Positions 25,705 through 35,311 of a stretch of 64,000 nucleotides of DNA are shown here, one piece after another. Numbering within the stretch: position 1 is the stretch's first letter; every line of letters begins with the position of its first letter. Position numbers and translations under genes: made by a program. Below the pieces are notes generated by a model that was not told the origin of the DNA, ran no database searches, and was given only the letters and a program-made list of their open reading frames with translations. Location: positions 248,001 to 312,000 of the forward strand of contig NZ_CANKZC010000003.1 in the NCBI RefSeq assembly GCF_947488565.1, read 5' to 3'. The DNA is from an uncultured Psychrobacter sp. (GTDB lineage Bacteria; Pseudomonadota; Gammaproteobacteria; Pseudomonadales; Moraxellaceae).

Positions 25705-26475
25705 CTACTCTGAGCGCGAAGGTATAAAACCTAAGCGCTGCTCTATTTGTTTGGCAAGCTCAATCAGAACAGCACTCACCTCAGCGCGTTTGGCTTCATA
25801 TTCAACTTGCAAAAAGCTGACTGCCATGCCGGCGACTGCATGACCAGAAGCATTGCGAATATAAGTGCCTAAGCAATACATGCCCTCGCGTAGCTGTCCA
25901 TCATCTAACGAGATACGACTGTCGTGAATAGCCGTCATTTCATCAACGAAGCTATCAAAGTTGTCGACACCATTTGGCGTTAGCGGTTTAGGAAAGTCGC
26001 CTTCATATATCGTCTCTATAGTGTCCCGAGGTAAGGTTGAAAGCATGGCTTTGCCCGTTGCTGAAAATACGGCAGGCACACGTACCCCAGCACGGAAGGT
26101 AAAGCCGAGCGGTGCAGGGGCTTCATGACAGGCCAAAAACACCACTTCTCCTAGGTCCAGTTTAGATAGTGTGACGGTATGTTGTAGTAGGACAGGATAC
26201 TGGACGATCAAGTCTTTAAATAGTTGAATCACACCTTGCTGCTGCTCATATTTGCCCGCCCAGTACATTAAATAAGAACCTAAATGAAAGCGGTTTTCAG
26301 CGTCTTTATAGATCACGTGTTTGGTGAGCAGACTTTGTAAAATATTATGGGTTGAGCTACGAGGAAGGTCTAACTCTTTGGCAATATGAGCGGCTGTCAA
26401 GGGCTGGGTACTTGCCGTAATCAAATCTAAAATCTGAAAAGTTTTGTCTAGTGCAGGGACAGCGATCGAGCTCAT
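25705..26475 (-). CDS. IclR family regulator, likely of gabD-gabT
   Basis: The product has an IclR winged helix (VPALDKTFQILDLITASTQPLTAAHIAKEL split over helices, then LPRSSTHNILQSLL) and effector domain (FRAGVRVPAVFSATGKAMLSTLP). The frame is open to an ATG at 26511, but neither start has a good ribosome-binding site; I chose 26475 because it places the domain at the usual distance from the N-terminus, giving 256 residues. It is divergent from gabD, and a TGTTCA-N6-TGAACA palindrome lies between them, so control of gabD and perhaps gabT is likely. Confidence 0.82.
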   Translation of the reverse strand: MSSIAVPALDKTFQILDLITASTQPLTAAHIAKELDLPRSSTHNILQSLLTKHVIYKDAENRFHLGSYLMYWAGKYEQQQGVIQLFKDLIVQYPVLLQHTVTLSKLDLGEVVFLACHEAPAPLGFTFRAGVRVPAVFSATGKAMLSTLPRDTIETIYEGDFPKPLTPNGVDNFDSFVDEMTAIHDSRISLDDGQLREGMYCLGTYIRNASGHAVAGMAVSFLQVEYEAKRAEVSAVLIELAKQIEQRLGFIPSRSE

Positions 26476-26604
26476 AAGTGGCCTATTAAAGTGAGTAAAA
26501 TTAAAAACCATAAAAATAAAGCATTAAATAGTCATGAAAGTGACAATAAAGGTTGCAAAGTGGATACTATCATTCTTATAATGATGTCTCATATATAGAA
26601 TCTA

Positions 26605-26622
26605 TGTTCAGTATATTGAACA
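26605..26622. promoter_or_regulatory. Candidate operator between IclR gene and gabD
   Basis: TGTTCA-GTATAT-TGAACA is a perfect inverted repeat with 6-base arms, placed between divergent regulator and catabolic genes. It is a plausible binding site for the adjacent IclR protein. No binding data can be drawn from sequence alone. Confidence 0.4.
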
Positions 26623-26735
26623 ATATAATAGTTATCAATAATTATTTATGCAGAGTCGTATTAAAACGATTCCACTATTAAAGTTACTAATACCTTTATA
26701 ATATGTCATTAGCCTAATCGACAAGGAGCGTCACA

Positions 26736-28211
26736 ATGTCACAACGGTCACAATCTACTCTACAGTTATCAAATTCAGACCTGCTTAAGCAGCATTGCTT
26801 GATTAAGGATGGATGGCACGCTGCTAGTGATGAAGCCACTCTTGAAGTAAGTAACCCTTTTAATGGTGACATCATAGGCACTATTCCAAGTCTTACCACC
26901 GAAGACGTCGATGACGCTGTCGCCTATGCGCACGACGTACAAACAGCATGGGCTGCAAAAACACCAAAAGAACGCGCAGAATTATTGCAAAAATGGGCAG
27001 ATCTCATTGATGCTAATAAAGAAGATCTTGCAATCATTATGACTGCAGAACAAGGCAAGCCTTTGACTGAGTCACGCGGCGAGATTGGTTATGCCAATAG
27101 CTTTATTCGCTGGTTTGCAGAGGAAGGCAAGCGCGTTTACGGTGATGTGATCCCTGCCAATCAATCCCAACTACGCCACGTCGTTCTTAAGCAGCCAGTT
27201 GGGGTTTGCGCGGCCATTACGCCTTGGAACTTTCCAGCTGCGATGATTACCCGAAAAGCTGCACCTGCATTAGCGGCAGGCTGTACGATGATCATCAAAC
27301 CGGCCACTGAAACCCCATTTTCTGCGCTAGCCTTAGGTGCATTAGCAGAGCAAGCAGGTATCCCAGCTGGTGTCATTCAAGTCGTGACTGGTAAATCATC
27401 AACGATTGGTGACATCCTTACAGGCGATACTCGTATTCATAAGTTATCATTCACAGGTTCTACGGAAGTGGGCCGTACTTTGATGGCTCAATGTGCCCCA
27501 ACTATCAAAAAGCTGTCATTAGAGCTGGGTGGCAACGCCCCATTTATCGTCTTTGATGACGCAAATCTCGAAAAAGCAGCCGAAGGTTTGATTGCTTCTA
27601 AATATCGTAATGCTGGTCAAACCTGTGTGTGTGCCAACCGTGTGTACGTTCAAGACAGTATTAAGGACAAATTTTTAGAAGTGTTTGTCAAAAAAGTCGC
27701 TGAACTAAATGTTGGTAACGGCTTGGAAGAAGGCGTGGATATCGGTCCTTTGATCAACAAAAAAGCGCTAGAAAAAGTGCAAGCCCTACTCAAAGATGCG
27801 TTGGATAAAGGCGCTACATTAATTGCCGGTGGTAGCATCAATAGCGCATCAGAGTTGACCTATAATCCGACTGTCATTACTGATCTTAGTAGTGACATGG
27901 ACATTGCTCATGAAGAGATTTTTGGTCCTATCGCTACCATATTTACCTTTAACGATGAAGAAGAAGTCATCCGCATGGCCAACGATACCATCTACGGCCT
28001 AGCTGCTTACTTCTATAGCGGAGATTATGCTCGCTCATGGCGTGTCTCTGAAGGTCTTGAGTACGGTATCATCGGTCATAATACGGGACTTATCTCTACA
28101 GAAGTAGCCCCATTTGGCGGTGTGAAGCAGTCTGGCTTTGGCCGTGAAGGCTCTAAATATGGTATCGAAGAATACGTTGTGACCAAGTACTGGTGCTCTG
28201 ACGTCAGTTAA
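26736..28211 (+). CDS. gabD: Succinate/glutarate-semialdehyde dehydrogenase
   Basis: The 491-residue aldehyde dehydrogenase has the GabD/DavD layout: PWNFPAAMITRKAAPALAAG, LSFTGSTEVGR, LELGGNAPFIVFDD with the catalytic Glu, Cys297 in GQTCVCANR, and the close EVAPFGGVKQSGFGREGS. It oxidises succinate semialdehyde to succinate with NAD(P)+, and close relatives also oxidise glutarate semialdehyde. AAGGAG precedes the ATG. The paired transaminase lies 223 bases downstream, so the two catalyse successive steps from GABA or 5-aminovalerate. Confidence 0.92.
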   Translation: MSQRSQSTLQLSNSDLLKQHCLIKDGWHAASDEATLEVSNPFNGDIIGTIPSLTTEDVDDAVAYAHDVQTAWAAKTPKERAELLQKWADLIDANKEDLAIIMTAEQGKPLTESRGEIGYANSFIRWFAEEGKRVYGDVIPANQSQLRHVVLKQPVGVCAAITPWNFPAAMITRKAAPALAAGCTMIIKPATETPFSALALGALAEQAGIPAGVIQVVTGKSSTIGDILTGDTRIHKLSFTGSTEVGRTLMAQCAPTIKKLSLELGGNAPFIVFDDANLEKAAEGLIASKYRNAGQTCVCANRVYVQDSIKDKFLEVFVKKVAELNVGNGLEEGVDIGPLINKKALEKVQALLKDALDKGATLIAGGSINSASELTYNPTVITDLSSDMDIAHEEIFGPIATIFTFNDEEEVIRMANDTIYGLAAYFYSGDYARSWRVSEGLEYGIIGHNTGLISTEVAPFGGVKQSGFGREGSKYGIEEYVVTKYWCSDVS

Positions 28212-28250
28212 TGATTTGACTGATGTATTTGGTTTTTAACAGTCAATTTT

Positions 28251-28302
28251 TTGATCCTCAGCTTCTTCCATAGTTTTTGATGAATGTTAAGTTGAGGATC
28301 AA
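28251..28302. repeat. Inverted repeat between gabD and gabT
   Basis: TTGATCCTCA at 28251-28260 pairs perfectly with TGAGGATCAA at 28293-28302 around a 32-base loop. There is no T run on either side, so it is not a plain terminator. It could be an RNA processing or partial-termination hairpin that sets gabD and gabT levels apart, or a protein site. Confidence 0.45.
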
Positions 28303-28434
28303 CGCGTTAAAGAATTTTAGTGTTAAATAAAATTAATAAATTTTGGTATCTAGTATTTATTAGATAAATCGTTACTCAATAACCGCCACTTAATAACTGG
28401 CACTTATGTAAAAAATAAAGAAAAGGACATTCCT

Positions 28435-29697
28435 ATGACTACGAACAATCAATCATTGCTTGAGCGCCGTAAAGCTGTATTACCAACAGGACTTGGTGTG
28501 GCGTTTCCTATTTTTGCAGAAAAAGCAAAAAATTCAGAAGTTTGGGACGTTGAAGGTAATCGTTATATTGACTTTGTAGGCGGCATTTCGGTATTAAATA
28601 CAGGTCACAGCCATCCAAAAATCACCCAGCGTGTACACGAGCAGCTTGATAAATTTACTCATACAGCAGCGCAAATGATTAACTACGAATGCTACGTAGA
28701 TCTTGCTGAAAAACTTTGCAAAAAAGCCCCTATCAGTGGCGATACCAAGGCGTTCTTTTTAACGACTGGTGCTGAAGCGGTTGAAAACTGCATTAAGATT
28801 GCTCGCGCTAAAACAGGTCGTCCAGGTGTTATCTCTTTCGTTGGCGGTTGGCATGGCCGTACGCTAATGTGCATGAGCCTAACAGGTAAAGTGCTTCCAT
28901 ACAAAAAGAACTTTGGCCCTATGCCAGGACCTGTTTTTCATGCGCTATTCCCAGCTGAAGAGTTGAACGTCACAGAAGCACAAGCGCTACACAGTCTTGA
29001 GATGATTTTTCAAGCGGATATCGATCCAAGCGAAGTGGCCGCGATGATCATTGAGCCAGTACAGGGTGAAGGCGGTTTTCATCAGGTAACGCCATCATTT
29101 GCTAAATCGTTGCGTAAGATTTGTGACGAGCATGGCATTGTACTGATTTTTGATGAAGTCCAGTGTGGTTTTGCACGTACCGGTACTTTGTTCGCCAGTG
29201 AGCAGCTAGGTGTCGAGCCTGATCTAATGACGAGCGCTAAAAGCTTAGCAGGTGGTTATCCTATCTCTGCGGTCATTGGTCGTGCTGATATTATGGATGC
29301 ACCGCAAGTCGGCGGTTTGGGTGGGACTTATTCTGGTAACCCGCTTGCATGTGTGGCAGCACTGGCCGTCATGGAAGTCATTGAAGAAGAAAACCTACTT
29401 GAGCGCAGTGTTGAGATTGGCGATAAAATCGAATCATTCTTAAAAGATCTAAACCTTAGCAGTATCGGTCATATCCGTCACAAAGGTGCAATGTTAGCTT
29501 TTGAGCTGATCGATAGTGAAGGCAAACCTGATACGGATGCTACAGCTAATCTAAAAGCTAAAGCTTTTGAACAAGGTTTATTGTTAGCGTCTTGTGGTAT
29601 GCATGGCAACGCGATTCGTGTCATGGTTCCGCTAACAGTTGAAGATGAAGTATTGCAAGAAGGTCTTGATATTATAAAAGGCATTTTAACCGCTTAA
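28435..29697 (+). CDS. gabT: 4-aminobutyrate (or 5-aminovalerate) transaminase
   Basis: The 420-residue class III aminotransferase has FVGGISVLNTGHSHP, FLTTGAEAVENCIKIARA, FVGGWHGRTLMCMSLTGK, LIFDEVQCGFARTG and the PLP lysine Lys269 in SAKSLAGGYPISA. It matches GabT/DavT: it moves the amino group of GABA to 2-oxoglutarate, giving succinate semialdehyde, and the same family takes 5-aminovalerate. AAAGGA precedes the ATG. A strong terminator follows. Confidence 0.92.
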   Translation: MTTNNQSLLERRKAVLPTGLGVAFPIFAEKAKNSEVWDVEGNRYIDFVGGISVLNTGHSHPKITQRVHEQLDKFTHTAAQMINYECYVDLAEKLCKKAPISGDTKAFFLTTGAEAVENCIKIARAKTGRPGVISFVGGWHGRTLMCMSLTGKVLPYKKNFGPMPGPVFHALFPAEELNVTEAQALHSLEMIFQADIDPSEVAAMIIEPVQGEGGFHQVTPSFAKSLRKICDEHGIVLIFDEVQCGFARTGTLFASEQLGVEPDLMTSAKSLAGGYPISAVIGRADIMDAPQVGGLGGTYSGNPLACVAALAVMEVIEEENLLERSVEIGDKIESFLKDLNLSSIGHIRHKGAMLAFELIDSEGKPDTDATANLKAKAFEQGLLLASCGMHGNAIRVMVPLTVEDEVLQEGLDIIKGILTA

Positions 29698-29838
29698 TTG
29701 CTACGTAGTTTTAGGGGCTTTGTGCTAAAACATATCGTGATAGCTGTGTCCATGTTAACTAAGCTTTTAAATTTGGTTAAAGTATAAATATGACAGCAAG
29801 ATCGCTCTTAGAATACTGATTCTGAGTAGAAGCTCTAT

Positions 29839-29876
29839 AATGGCGTCTTGTAAATCAAGACGCCATTGTTGTTTTT
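29839..29876 (+). terminator. Intrinsic terminator after gabT
   Basis: AATGGCGTCTTG (29839-29850) and CAAGACGCCATT (29856-29867) form a perfect 12-base stem with a 5-base loop, followed by GTTGTTTTT. The rest of the 342-base gap before the permease gene shows nothing I can name. Confidence 0.8.
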
Positions 29877-30039
29877 GTTAGGTCATATTCAAAATTATCG
29901 TAATAAAAAACCAGTTGTTTGCGCTGGTACTAAACGAGTAACGTAGTACTAGGGTCTAGGCAATAGGTTTGAGGTATCCAATCAGGCCAGCTTAACCGTA
30001 AGAGGTTAACACGGACGATATATAGACAAGGAGTAAGTT

Positions 30040-31497
30040 ATGTCTGCAATGAAAAAGTCGCTAGGGGTAATTGATATTATTGCCTTAGCATTCGGAGCGA
30101 TGGTTGGCTGGGGCTGGGTAGTATTAGCCGGCGGCTGGGTGTTTTCAGCGGGTACTTGGGGCGCTATGACAGCGTTTCTTATTGGTGGTTTCATAGTAAT
30201 CATGATTGGTATCACTTACGCTGAGCTGATTGCATCAATGCCAATCACTGGTGGTGAGCATACTTATACCCATCGTGCATTGGGGGTTAATGCTTCTTTT
30301 ATATGCTCATGGAGTATGTTATTTGGTTACTTATCAGTAGTGGCTTTTGAAGCCGTGGCACTGCCAACGGTGGTGGAGTATTTGATACCGAATTATAATC
30401 AAGGGTATCTATGGAATATAGCAGGATGGGATGTCTACGCGACATGGGCAGGCGTCGGTATGGCAGGCTCAATCCTAGTAACTTGGCTAAATACACGCGG
30501 TATGGAAGTCAGCGCTTGGTTTCAAAAGACTGCAGTAGCTGGGATTTTACTCGTTGGCACATTGTTATTCATAGGCGCGATATTGTTTAACCCTGAGGCT
30601 ACTAATACCGAGCTATCGCCAGCTTTTGTTGGTGATGGTTTTTCAGGTGTTGCTGCTGCTATTACAGGGGTTATTGTGATGGTGCCCTTTATGTTTGTAG
30701 GCTTTGACGTTATTCCACAAGCGGCAGAAGAAATAGATTTAACCCGTCCCAACATTGGCAAATTTTTGATTATTGCCTTAGTTATTGCAGTGATGTGGTA
30801 CGTAGGTGTTATCTGGAGTGTTGGAGTGACGCTACCTATAGCATTGGCGGAAACATCTACTTTGTCAACTGCTGATGCAATGGAGAGCGCATGGCAAGGT
30901 AAATGGGCAGGGGTCTTGTTGGTCATCGGTGGGGTGCTGGGTATTATGTCGAGCTGGAACGCCTTTTTGATTGGTGGTAGCCGCTTGCTTTATGCTATGT
31001 CCAAAACCCATATGTTGCCAGCATTCTTAGGTAAACTGCATCCCAAACATAAAACCCCGATTAATGCAATTTTACTTATTGGTGGTCTTGCTACACTTGC
31101 ACCACTATTTGGTCGTAAGATGCTGGTATGGATCGTCACGGCTGGCGGCTTTGGTGTCGTTATTGCTTATACCTTAGTAGCGGTGTCATTTTTAGTGTTG
31201 CGCTATCGTGAACCCGATATGGTGCGTCCTTTTAGAATACCGCAAGGCAAAATCGTCGGAATGGTTGCTATCGTGCTTGGTTTAGGTTTGTTTGTTCTAT
31301 ACTTGCCTGGTATGCCAGCCGCGCTTAGTGGTCTTGAGTGGTCCATCTTCCTCGGTTGGACAGTATTAGGAATTGTATTTTTCGTTTACGAATCTATGAA
31401 AAATCCAGGTAAAAGCAAAGTGGTTATGGATGAAGAGCTGCGAGAGCTTAAAATTGTCAACCAGCAATGGCTAAAAGAGAACCCTTACAAAAAGTAA
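30040..31497 (+). CDS. APC family amino acid/amine permease
   Basis: The 485-residue inner-membrane protein has about 12 hydrophobic helices and the APC start VIDIIALAFGAMVGWGWV, then MPITGGEHTYTHRALG and PFMFVGFDVIPQAAEEID, which fit the amino acid-polyamine-organocation family. AAGGAG precedes the ATG. The substrate is not certain; its place between gabT and the agmatine/putrescine genes suggests GABA, an amine such as putrescine, or a related amino acid. A bidirectional terminator separates it from the convergent dehydrogenase gene. Confidence 0.82.
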   Translation: MSAMKKSLGVIDIIALAFGAMVGWGWVVLAGGWVFSAGTWGAMTAFLIGGFIVIMIGITYAELIASMPITGGEHTYTHRALGVNASFICSWSMLFGYLSVVAFEAVALPTVVEYLIPNYNQGYLWNIAGWDVYATWAGVGMAGSILVTWLNTRGMEVSAWFQKTAVAGILLVGTLLFIGAILFNPEATNTELSPAFVGDGFSGVAAAITGVIVMVPFMFVGFDVIPQAAEEIDLTRPNIGKFLIIALVIAVMWYVGVIWSVGVTLPIALAETSTLSTADAMESAWQGKWAGVLLVIGGVLGIMSSWNAFLIGGSRLLYAMSKTHMLPAFLGKLHPKHKTPINAILLIGGLATLAPLFGRKMLVWIVTAGGFGVVIAYTLVAVSFLVLRYREPDMVRPFRIPQGKIVGMVAIVLGLGLFVLYLPGMPAALSGLEWSIFLGWTVLGIVFFVYESMKNPGKSKVVMDEELRELKIVNQQWLKENPYKK

Positions 31498-31522
31498 GTT
31501 TTAATATTGTCATGATCATAAA

Positions 31523-31553
31523 AAAGCCTAACATTTGATGTTAGGCTTTTTGT
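31523..31553. terminator. Bidirectional intrinsic terminator
   Basis: AAAAAGCCTAACA (31523-31535) and TGTTAGGCTTTTT (31541-31553) form a 13-base stem whose A and T tails suit termination from both sides. It sits between the convergent permease and semialdehyde dehydrogenase genes. Confidence 0.85.
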
Positions 31554-31577
31554 TTGTATAAAGAATGACTTTATTGA

Positions 31578-32951
31578 TCACGATTTATCGCGAATCAACT
31601 TGTAGTTTAAAAACTCAGTGATACCAAGGGTACCAAGCTCGCGACCGAATCCTGAGCGTTTGACACCGCCAAATGGGGTATTGGCTTCAGAACCAGACGG
31701 TGAGTTAATCGTCACCATGCCGACTTCTAGCTGTTCAGCGATCTCTGCTGCTAAGGCTGAATCTTGGGTTTGAATAGACGCGCCAAGTCCGAACGGGACA
31801 TCATTGGCGATTTTGATAGCCTGAGCGATATCACGGGCTTTGTAGATGACTGCGACAGGACCAAATAGCTCCTCGCGATAAACATCCATCGACTCATCAA
31901 CGTCTGTCAGTACAGCAGGGGCAAACCAAGCGCCAGGCTTATCTTTAACCATGCCGCCCTCAACAAGCACAGTTGCACCTGCTTTAATAGCGCCATCTAA
32001 CTGCTCTTGCAAATTCTGCGCTGCACTTTTTGATGACATCGGTCCAATGAACGTTTTTTCATTATGCGGATCCGCTAGGCTCATTCCACGTACCGCATCG
32101 GTAAAGCCTTTAACAAACTGATCATATACGCTATCAACGACAATTAAGCGTTTGGCTGCATTACAAGCTTGACCGGTGTTACCAAAACGACCCTCAATAG
32201 CTCCTTCAACAGCTTGCTCAATATCCGCATCTGCTGCCACAATAAAGGCATCAGAACCACCAAGCTCTAAAACGACCTTTTTAAGCGCGCCGCCCGCTAT
32301 TTTTGCAACTGCTTGTCCTGCGCGCTCAGAGCCTGTTAATGAGACGCCTTGGACTCTACTGTCTTCAATAATAGTCGCCGCTTGCTCATTGGTAGCAAAG
32401 ACATTGTTATACACACCATCAGGCAGGCCTGCGTCTTTTAAGATATCAACGATGACTTCTGCGGTATTCGGGCACTGGGGCGCATGCTTTAGAATAATGG
32501 TATTGCCTGCCATGACGTTCGGCGCGACAAAACGTGCGACCTGATAATGTGGGTAATTCCACGGCATAATGCCAAATAATGTACCAACTGGCAACTTTTC
32601 TACGGACGCTGAACCTTGGTCAACATCGATCGTATTCGGTGCCAATAGTTGCTCAGCATTGTCTGCATAGTAGCGATAAATTTCAGCGACCAAGCCGATC
32701 TCACCTTTTGCTTGCCCAACAGGTTTACCCATCTCATTGGCAACGATACGTGCAAGCTCATCTTGACGATCAATATAGATGTCAGCGACTTTATTCATTA
32801 TCGCACTACGTTCGCTAAGAGAGGTTTTTTGCCACTCTTGATAAGCGTTGTCTGCTTGTTCAATAGCATGCTGAATATCTTGCTCAGTCGCTGTTGGGTA
32901 GGTGGCTTCGATTTCACCAGTCGCGGGGTTGCTAACTTGATAGTCGCTCAT
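31578..32951 (-). CDS. NAD-dependent succinate-semialdehyde dehydrogenase, Sad type
   Basis: The 457-residue aldehyde dehydrogenase is of the short Sad/YneI kind: it starts SNPATGEIEATYPTAT, has PWNYPHYQVARFVAPN, VSLTGSERAGQAVA, VLELGGSDAFIV, the catalytic Cys in GQACNAAKR, and ends NTPFGGVKRSGFGRELG. It should oxidise succinate semialdehyde, or possibly gamma-glutamyl-aminobutyraldehyde, for which no other candidate lies in the cluster. It is a second, distinct dehydrogenase beside gabD. AAAGGAA precedes the ATG. It heads no operon, but lies on the same strand as aguA, aguB, the antiporter and puuBA. Confidence 0.82.
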   Translation of the reverse strand: MSDYQVSNPATGEIEATYPTATEQDIQHAIEQADNAYQEWQKTSLSERSAIMNKVADIYIDRQDELARIVANEMGKPVGQAKGEIGLVAEIYRYYADNAEQLLAPNTIDVDQGSASVEKLPVGTLFGIMPWNYPHYQVARFVAPNVMAGNTIILKHAPQCPNTAEVIVDILKDAGLPDGVYNNVFATNEQAATIIEDSRVQGVSLTGSERAGQAVAKIAGGALKKVVLELGGSDAFIVAADADIEQAVEGAIEGRFGNTGQACNAAKRLIVVDSVYDQFVKGFTDAVRGMSLADPHNEKTFIGPMSSKSAAQNLQEQLDGAIKAGATVLVEGGMVKDKPGAWFAPAVLTDVDESMDVYREELFGPVAVIYKARDIAQAIKIANDVPFGLGASIQTQDSALAAEIAEQLEVGMVTINSPSGSEANTPFGGVKRSGFGRELGTLGITEFLNYKLIRDKS

Positions 32952-33122
32952 AAATATTCCTTTGGTTAAAATCCATATTGATTATTATTCAAACAATTAA
33001 CGTTTAAAATTCAATTTTGCACCATTTATAAGTGTTCTGATAAATGGTAAAGCCCATTACAGTAACATATTAAACTGTATGAATAGCATAATGTCTTTAG
33101 TAAAATTACTATTGTTTAAGCG

Positions 33123-34226
33123 TTAGCGTTTAAGGGCTGGTTGCTGCTGGGTAATACAATGAATATTACCGCCTCCAAAAACAATCTCTTTTGTCTGTAC
33201 TCCCACTACCTGATGACGAGGAAAGATTTTTTCAAGCTGTTCAATGGCCAAACTGTCGTTGATATCATCATATTGTGGGACAATGATGGCCTCATTACAG
33301 ATTAAGAAGTTGGCATACGAGGCAATACATACATCACCTGTATGGCGCGCTTTGGCATCATCAGACTGCACTATATCGTAGTTTTCAGGCAACGTAACTG
33401 GCTTTTGGGTACAGCAAAGCTTATGAACTGTTAGAGGTCGGCCCTTAGCATCTGTCATGTTTGAGAGCTGTTTATAGGCTTTTTGAGTGGCCTCAAAAAA
33501 CGGATGGTTGGGGTCATCGGTAAACAAGCAAACCACCTCACCCGGACGAGCAAAGCAGGCGATATCATCGATGTGTCCTGTGGTTTCTTCAGGATCGATA
33601 CCATCATCAATCCAGAGCACCTTTTGGGTATTAAGATAAGTGTTCAGCTTGTCCTCGATTTGAGTTTCGTTAAGATGGGGATTACGGCCAGGACTGAGCA
33701 AGCACATGCGTGTGGTCAATACTGTGCCTTCACCATCGACATGAAATGCGCCGCCTTCCAGCACAAAATCTTCGGTACGGTAGCGTTTGATATCCAAATA
33801 ATCGCATAGACGCGCAGCTAACTTATCATCGTCATCCCAAGGTGCATAAAGACCATCGTAGTCTCCGCCCCACGCATTGAACGTCCAATCACAGCCGCGT
33901 AGCTCACCTGCATCATTGATTAAAAATGTCGGTACGATGTCCCGCGCCCACGCATCATTGCTCGGCATGGAGATGACGTCAATATCAGCTGGCAAACTAT
34001 CACGACAAGCTTGGTAGTCATCAGGGTTGACTAAAACTGCAACCTTACAATAGGGCTTAATAGCCATTGCCACCGCTTTGTAAGCTGCTTTGGCAGGGAC
34101 CGCCTTTTGACGCCAGTTGTCTTCTCGATAAGGCCAGATCATCCACACTTTTTGTAAGGGCTCAAACTCGGCTGGCATATAAAAACCGTCGTCTATTGGA
34201 GTTGAGTCTTGAATGAGTTCAGACAT
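33123..34226 (-). CDS. aguA: Agmatine deiminase
   Basis: The product is a porphyromonas-type peptidyl-arginine deiminase fold protein of the AguA family: FEPLQKVWMIWPYREDNWR, SNDAWARDIVPTF, ACDWTF-like GCDWTFNAWGG, LEGGAFHVDGEGTVLTT, TGHIDDIACF, and the catalytic Cys near the end in FGGGNIHCITQQQP. It turns agmatine into N-carbamoylputrescine and ammonia. The frame is open to a GTG at 34235, but that codon is part of an AAGGTG ribosome-binding site for the ATG at 34226, so I start there (367 residues). aguB lies 82 bases upstream on the same strand. Confidence 0.95.
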   Translation of the reverse strand: MSELIQDSTPIDDGFYMPAEFEPLQKVWMIWPYREDNWRQKAVPAKAAYKAVAMAIKPYCKVAVLVNPDDYQACRDSLPADIDVISMPSNDAWARDIVPTFLINDAGELRGCDWTFNAWGGDYDGLYAPWDDDDKLAARLCDYLDIKRYRTEDFVLEGGAFHVDGEGTVLTTRMCLLSPGRNPHLNETQIEDKLNTYLNTQKVLWIDDGIDPEETTGHIDDIACFARPGEVVCLFTDDPNHPFFEATQKAYKQLSNMTDAKGRPLTVHKLCCTQKPVTLPENYDIVQSDDAKARHTGDVCIASYANFLICNEAIIVPQYDDINDSLAIEQLEKIFPRHQVVGVQTKEIVFGGGNIHCITQQQPALKR

Positions 34227-34308
34227 ATAAGTCACCTTGTTAGCAGTAATCTTTTAAGAAACAATTTTGTATAACCTATCTCAGTCACAGTTTGACATTA
34301 CGTGCAGC

Positions 34309-35178
34309 TTAGCCATGAGTCAGTAACGTGCCATACATTGAAGGACGGCGATCACGAAAAACGCCCCATTCTTGGCGTTCACGAGCAAGTTTGTCTAAAT
34401 CAAAGGTGGCGCTGATGACTTCATTATTATCTGCTGATGCTTCTTGAACTATCTCGCCTCGGCCATCAGTGATGAATGAGCCACCATAAAACGACATCAC
34501 GCTATCAGCACCATTTTGCGTGACGGTCTCAGAGCCAATACGATTAGATGCAACCACTGGCATTAGGTTGGCTGCTGCATGTCCTTGCATACAGCGCTGC
34601 CAATGCCCCTTTGATTCGATATCCAGTGTTGGCTCATCACCAATAGCGGTTGGGTAAAATAATATTTCAGCACCCATCAATGCCATGCTACGCGCGCACT
34701 CAGGGAACCATTGATCCCAGCAAATTCCGACCCCAATCTTGGCGTATTTGGTTTGCCACACCTTAAAGCCAGTATCGCCTGGGGTAAAGTAGAACTTTTC
34801 AGCATAAGGAATGCCATCTGGTATATGCGTCTTACGGTAGGTACCAAGTATCTCGCCATCGGCATCAATTATGGTGATACTATTAAAAAACGTATTGCCC
34901 GACTTTTCATAGAAGCTAATCGGTAAGACCACTTCTAGCTCTTTGGCCAATTTTTTGAAATGAGTGATGGCAGCATTATCTGCGACAGAGGTGGCAAGTT
35001 TAAAATAATCAAAATCATGAACTTGGCAAAAGTAGGGCGTCTCGAACAACTCTTGGAGTAAAATGATATTGGCTCCGTCCTTAGCGGCTTTGGTAACCAA
35101 GTCAGTTGCCGTATCTATGTTTTGTTGAATATTCCAACCACAAGCCATCTGGGTGGCAGCAACAGTTACAGTACGCAT
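34309..35178 (-). CDS. aguB: N-carbamoylputrescine amidase
   Basis: The 289-residue nitrilase-superfamily enzyme has the Glu-Lys-Cys triad: Glu43 in LLQELFETPYF, Lys116 in YRKTHIPDG and Cys153 in GICWDQWFPE. The length and motifs match AguB, which hydrolyses N-carbamoylputrescine to putrescine, CO2 and ammonia. AAAGGA lies before the ATG. It precedes aguA on the same strand, so the two enzymes probably come from one message and convert agmatine to putrescine. Confidence 0.95.
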   Translation of the reverse strand: MRTVTVAATQMACGWNIQQNIDTATDLVTKAAKDGANIILLQELFETPYFCQVHDFDYFKLATSVADNAAITHFKKLAKELEVVLPISFYEKSGNTFFNSITIIDADGEILGTYRKTHIPDGIPYAEKFYFTPGDTGFKVWQTKYAKIGVGICWDQWFPECARSMALMGAEILFYPTAIGDEPTLDIESKGHWQRCMQGHAAANLMPVVASNRIGSETVTQNGADSVMSFYGGSFITDGRGEIVQEASADNNEVISATFDLDKLARERQEWGVFRDRRPSMYGTLLTHG

Positions 35179-35311
35179 AATCTAATTCCTTTTATATATT
35201 AGCTAAGAAGTAAGGTCGGACAAAAAACCCATATTAAATAGTTGATAATGGACAATGACCAAACGGTAATTGCCCATAGTATAACGGTCTGATAACAACA
35301 CTATGCTATAT

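Noticed and set aside
31578..32951. Firm naming as puuC
   Set aside because: The short Sad-type length and motifs fit succinate-semialdehyde dehydrogenase better; a PuuC role rests on position alone.
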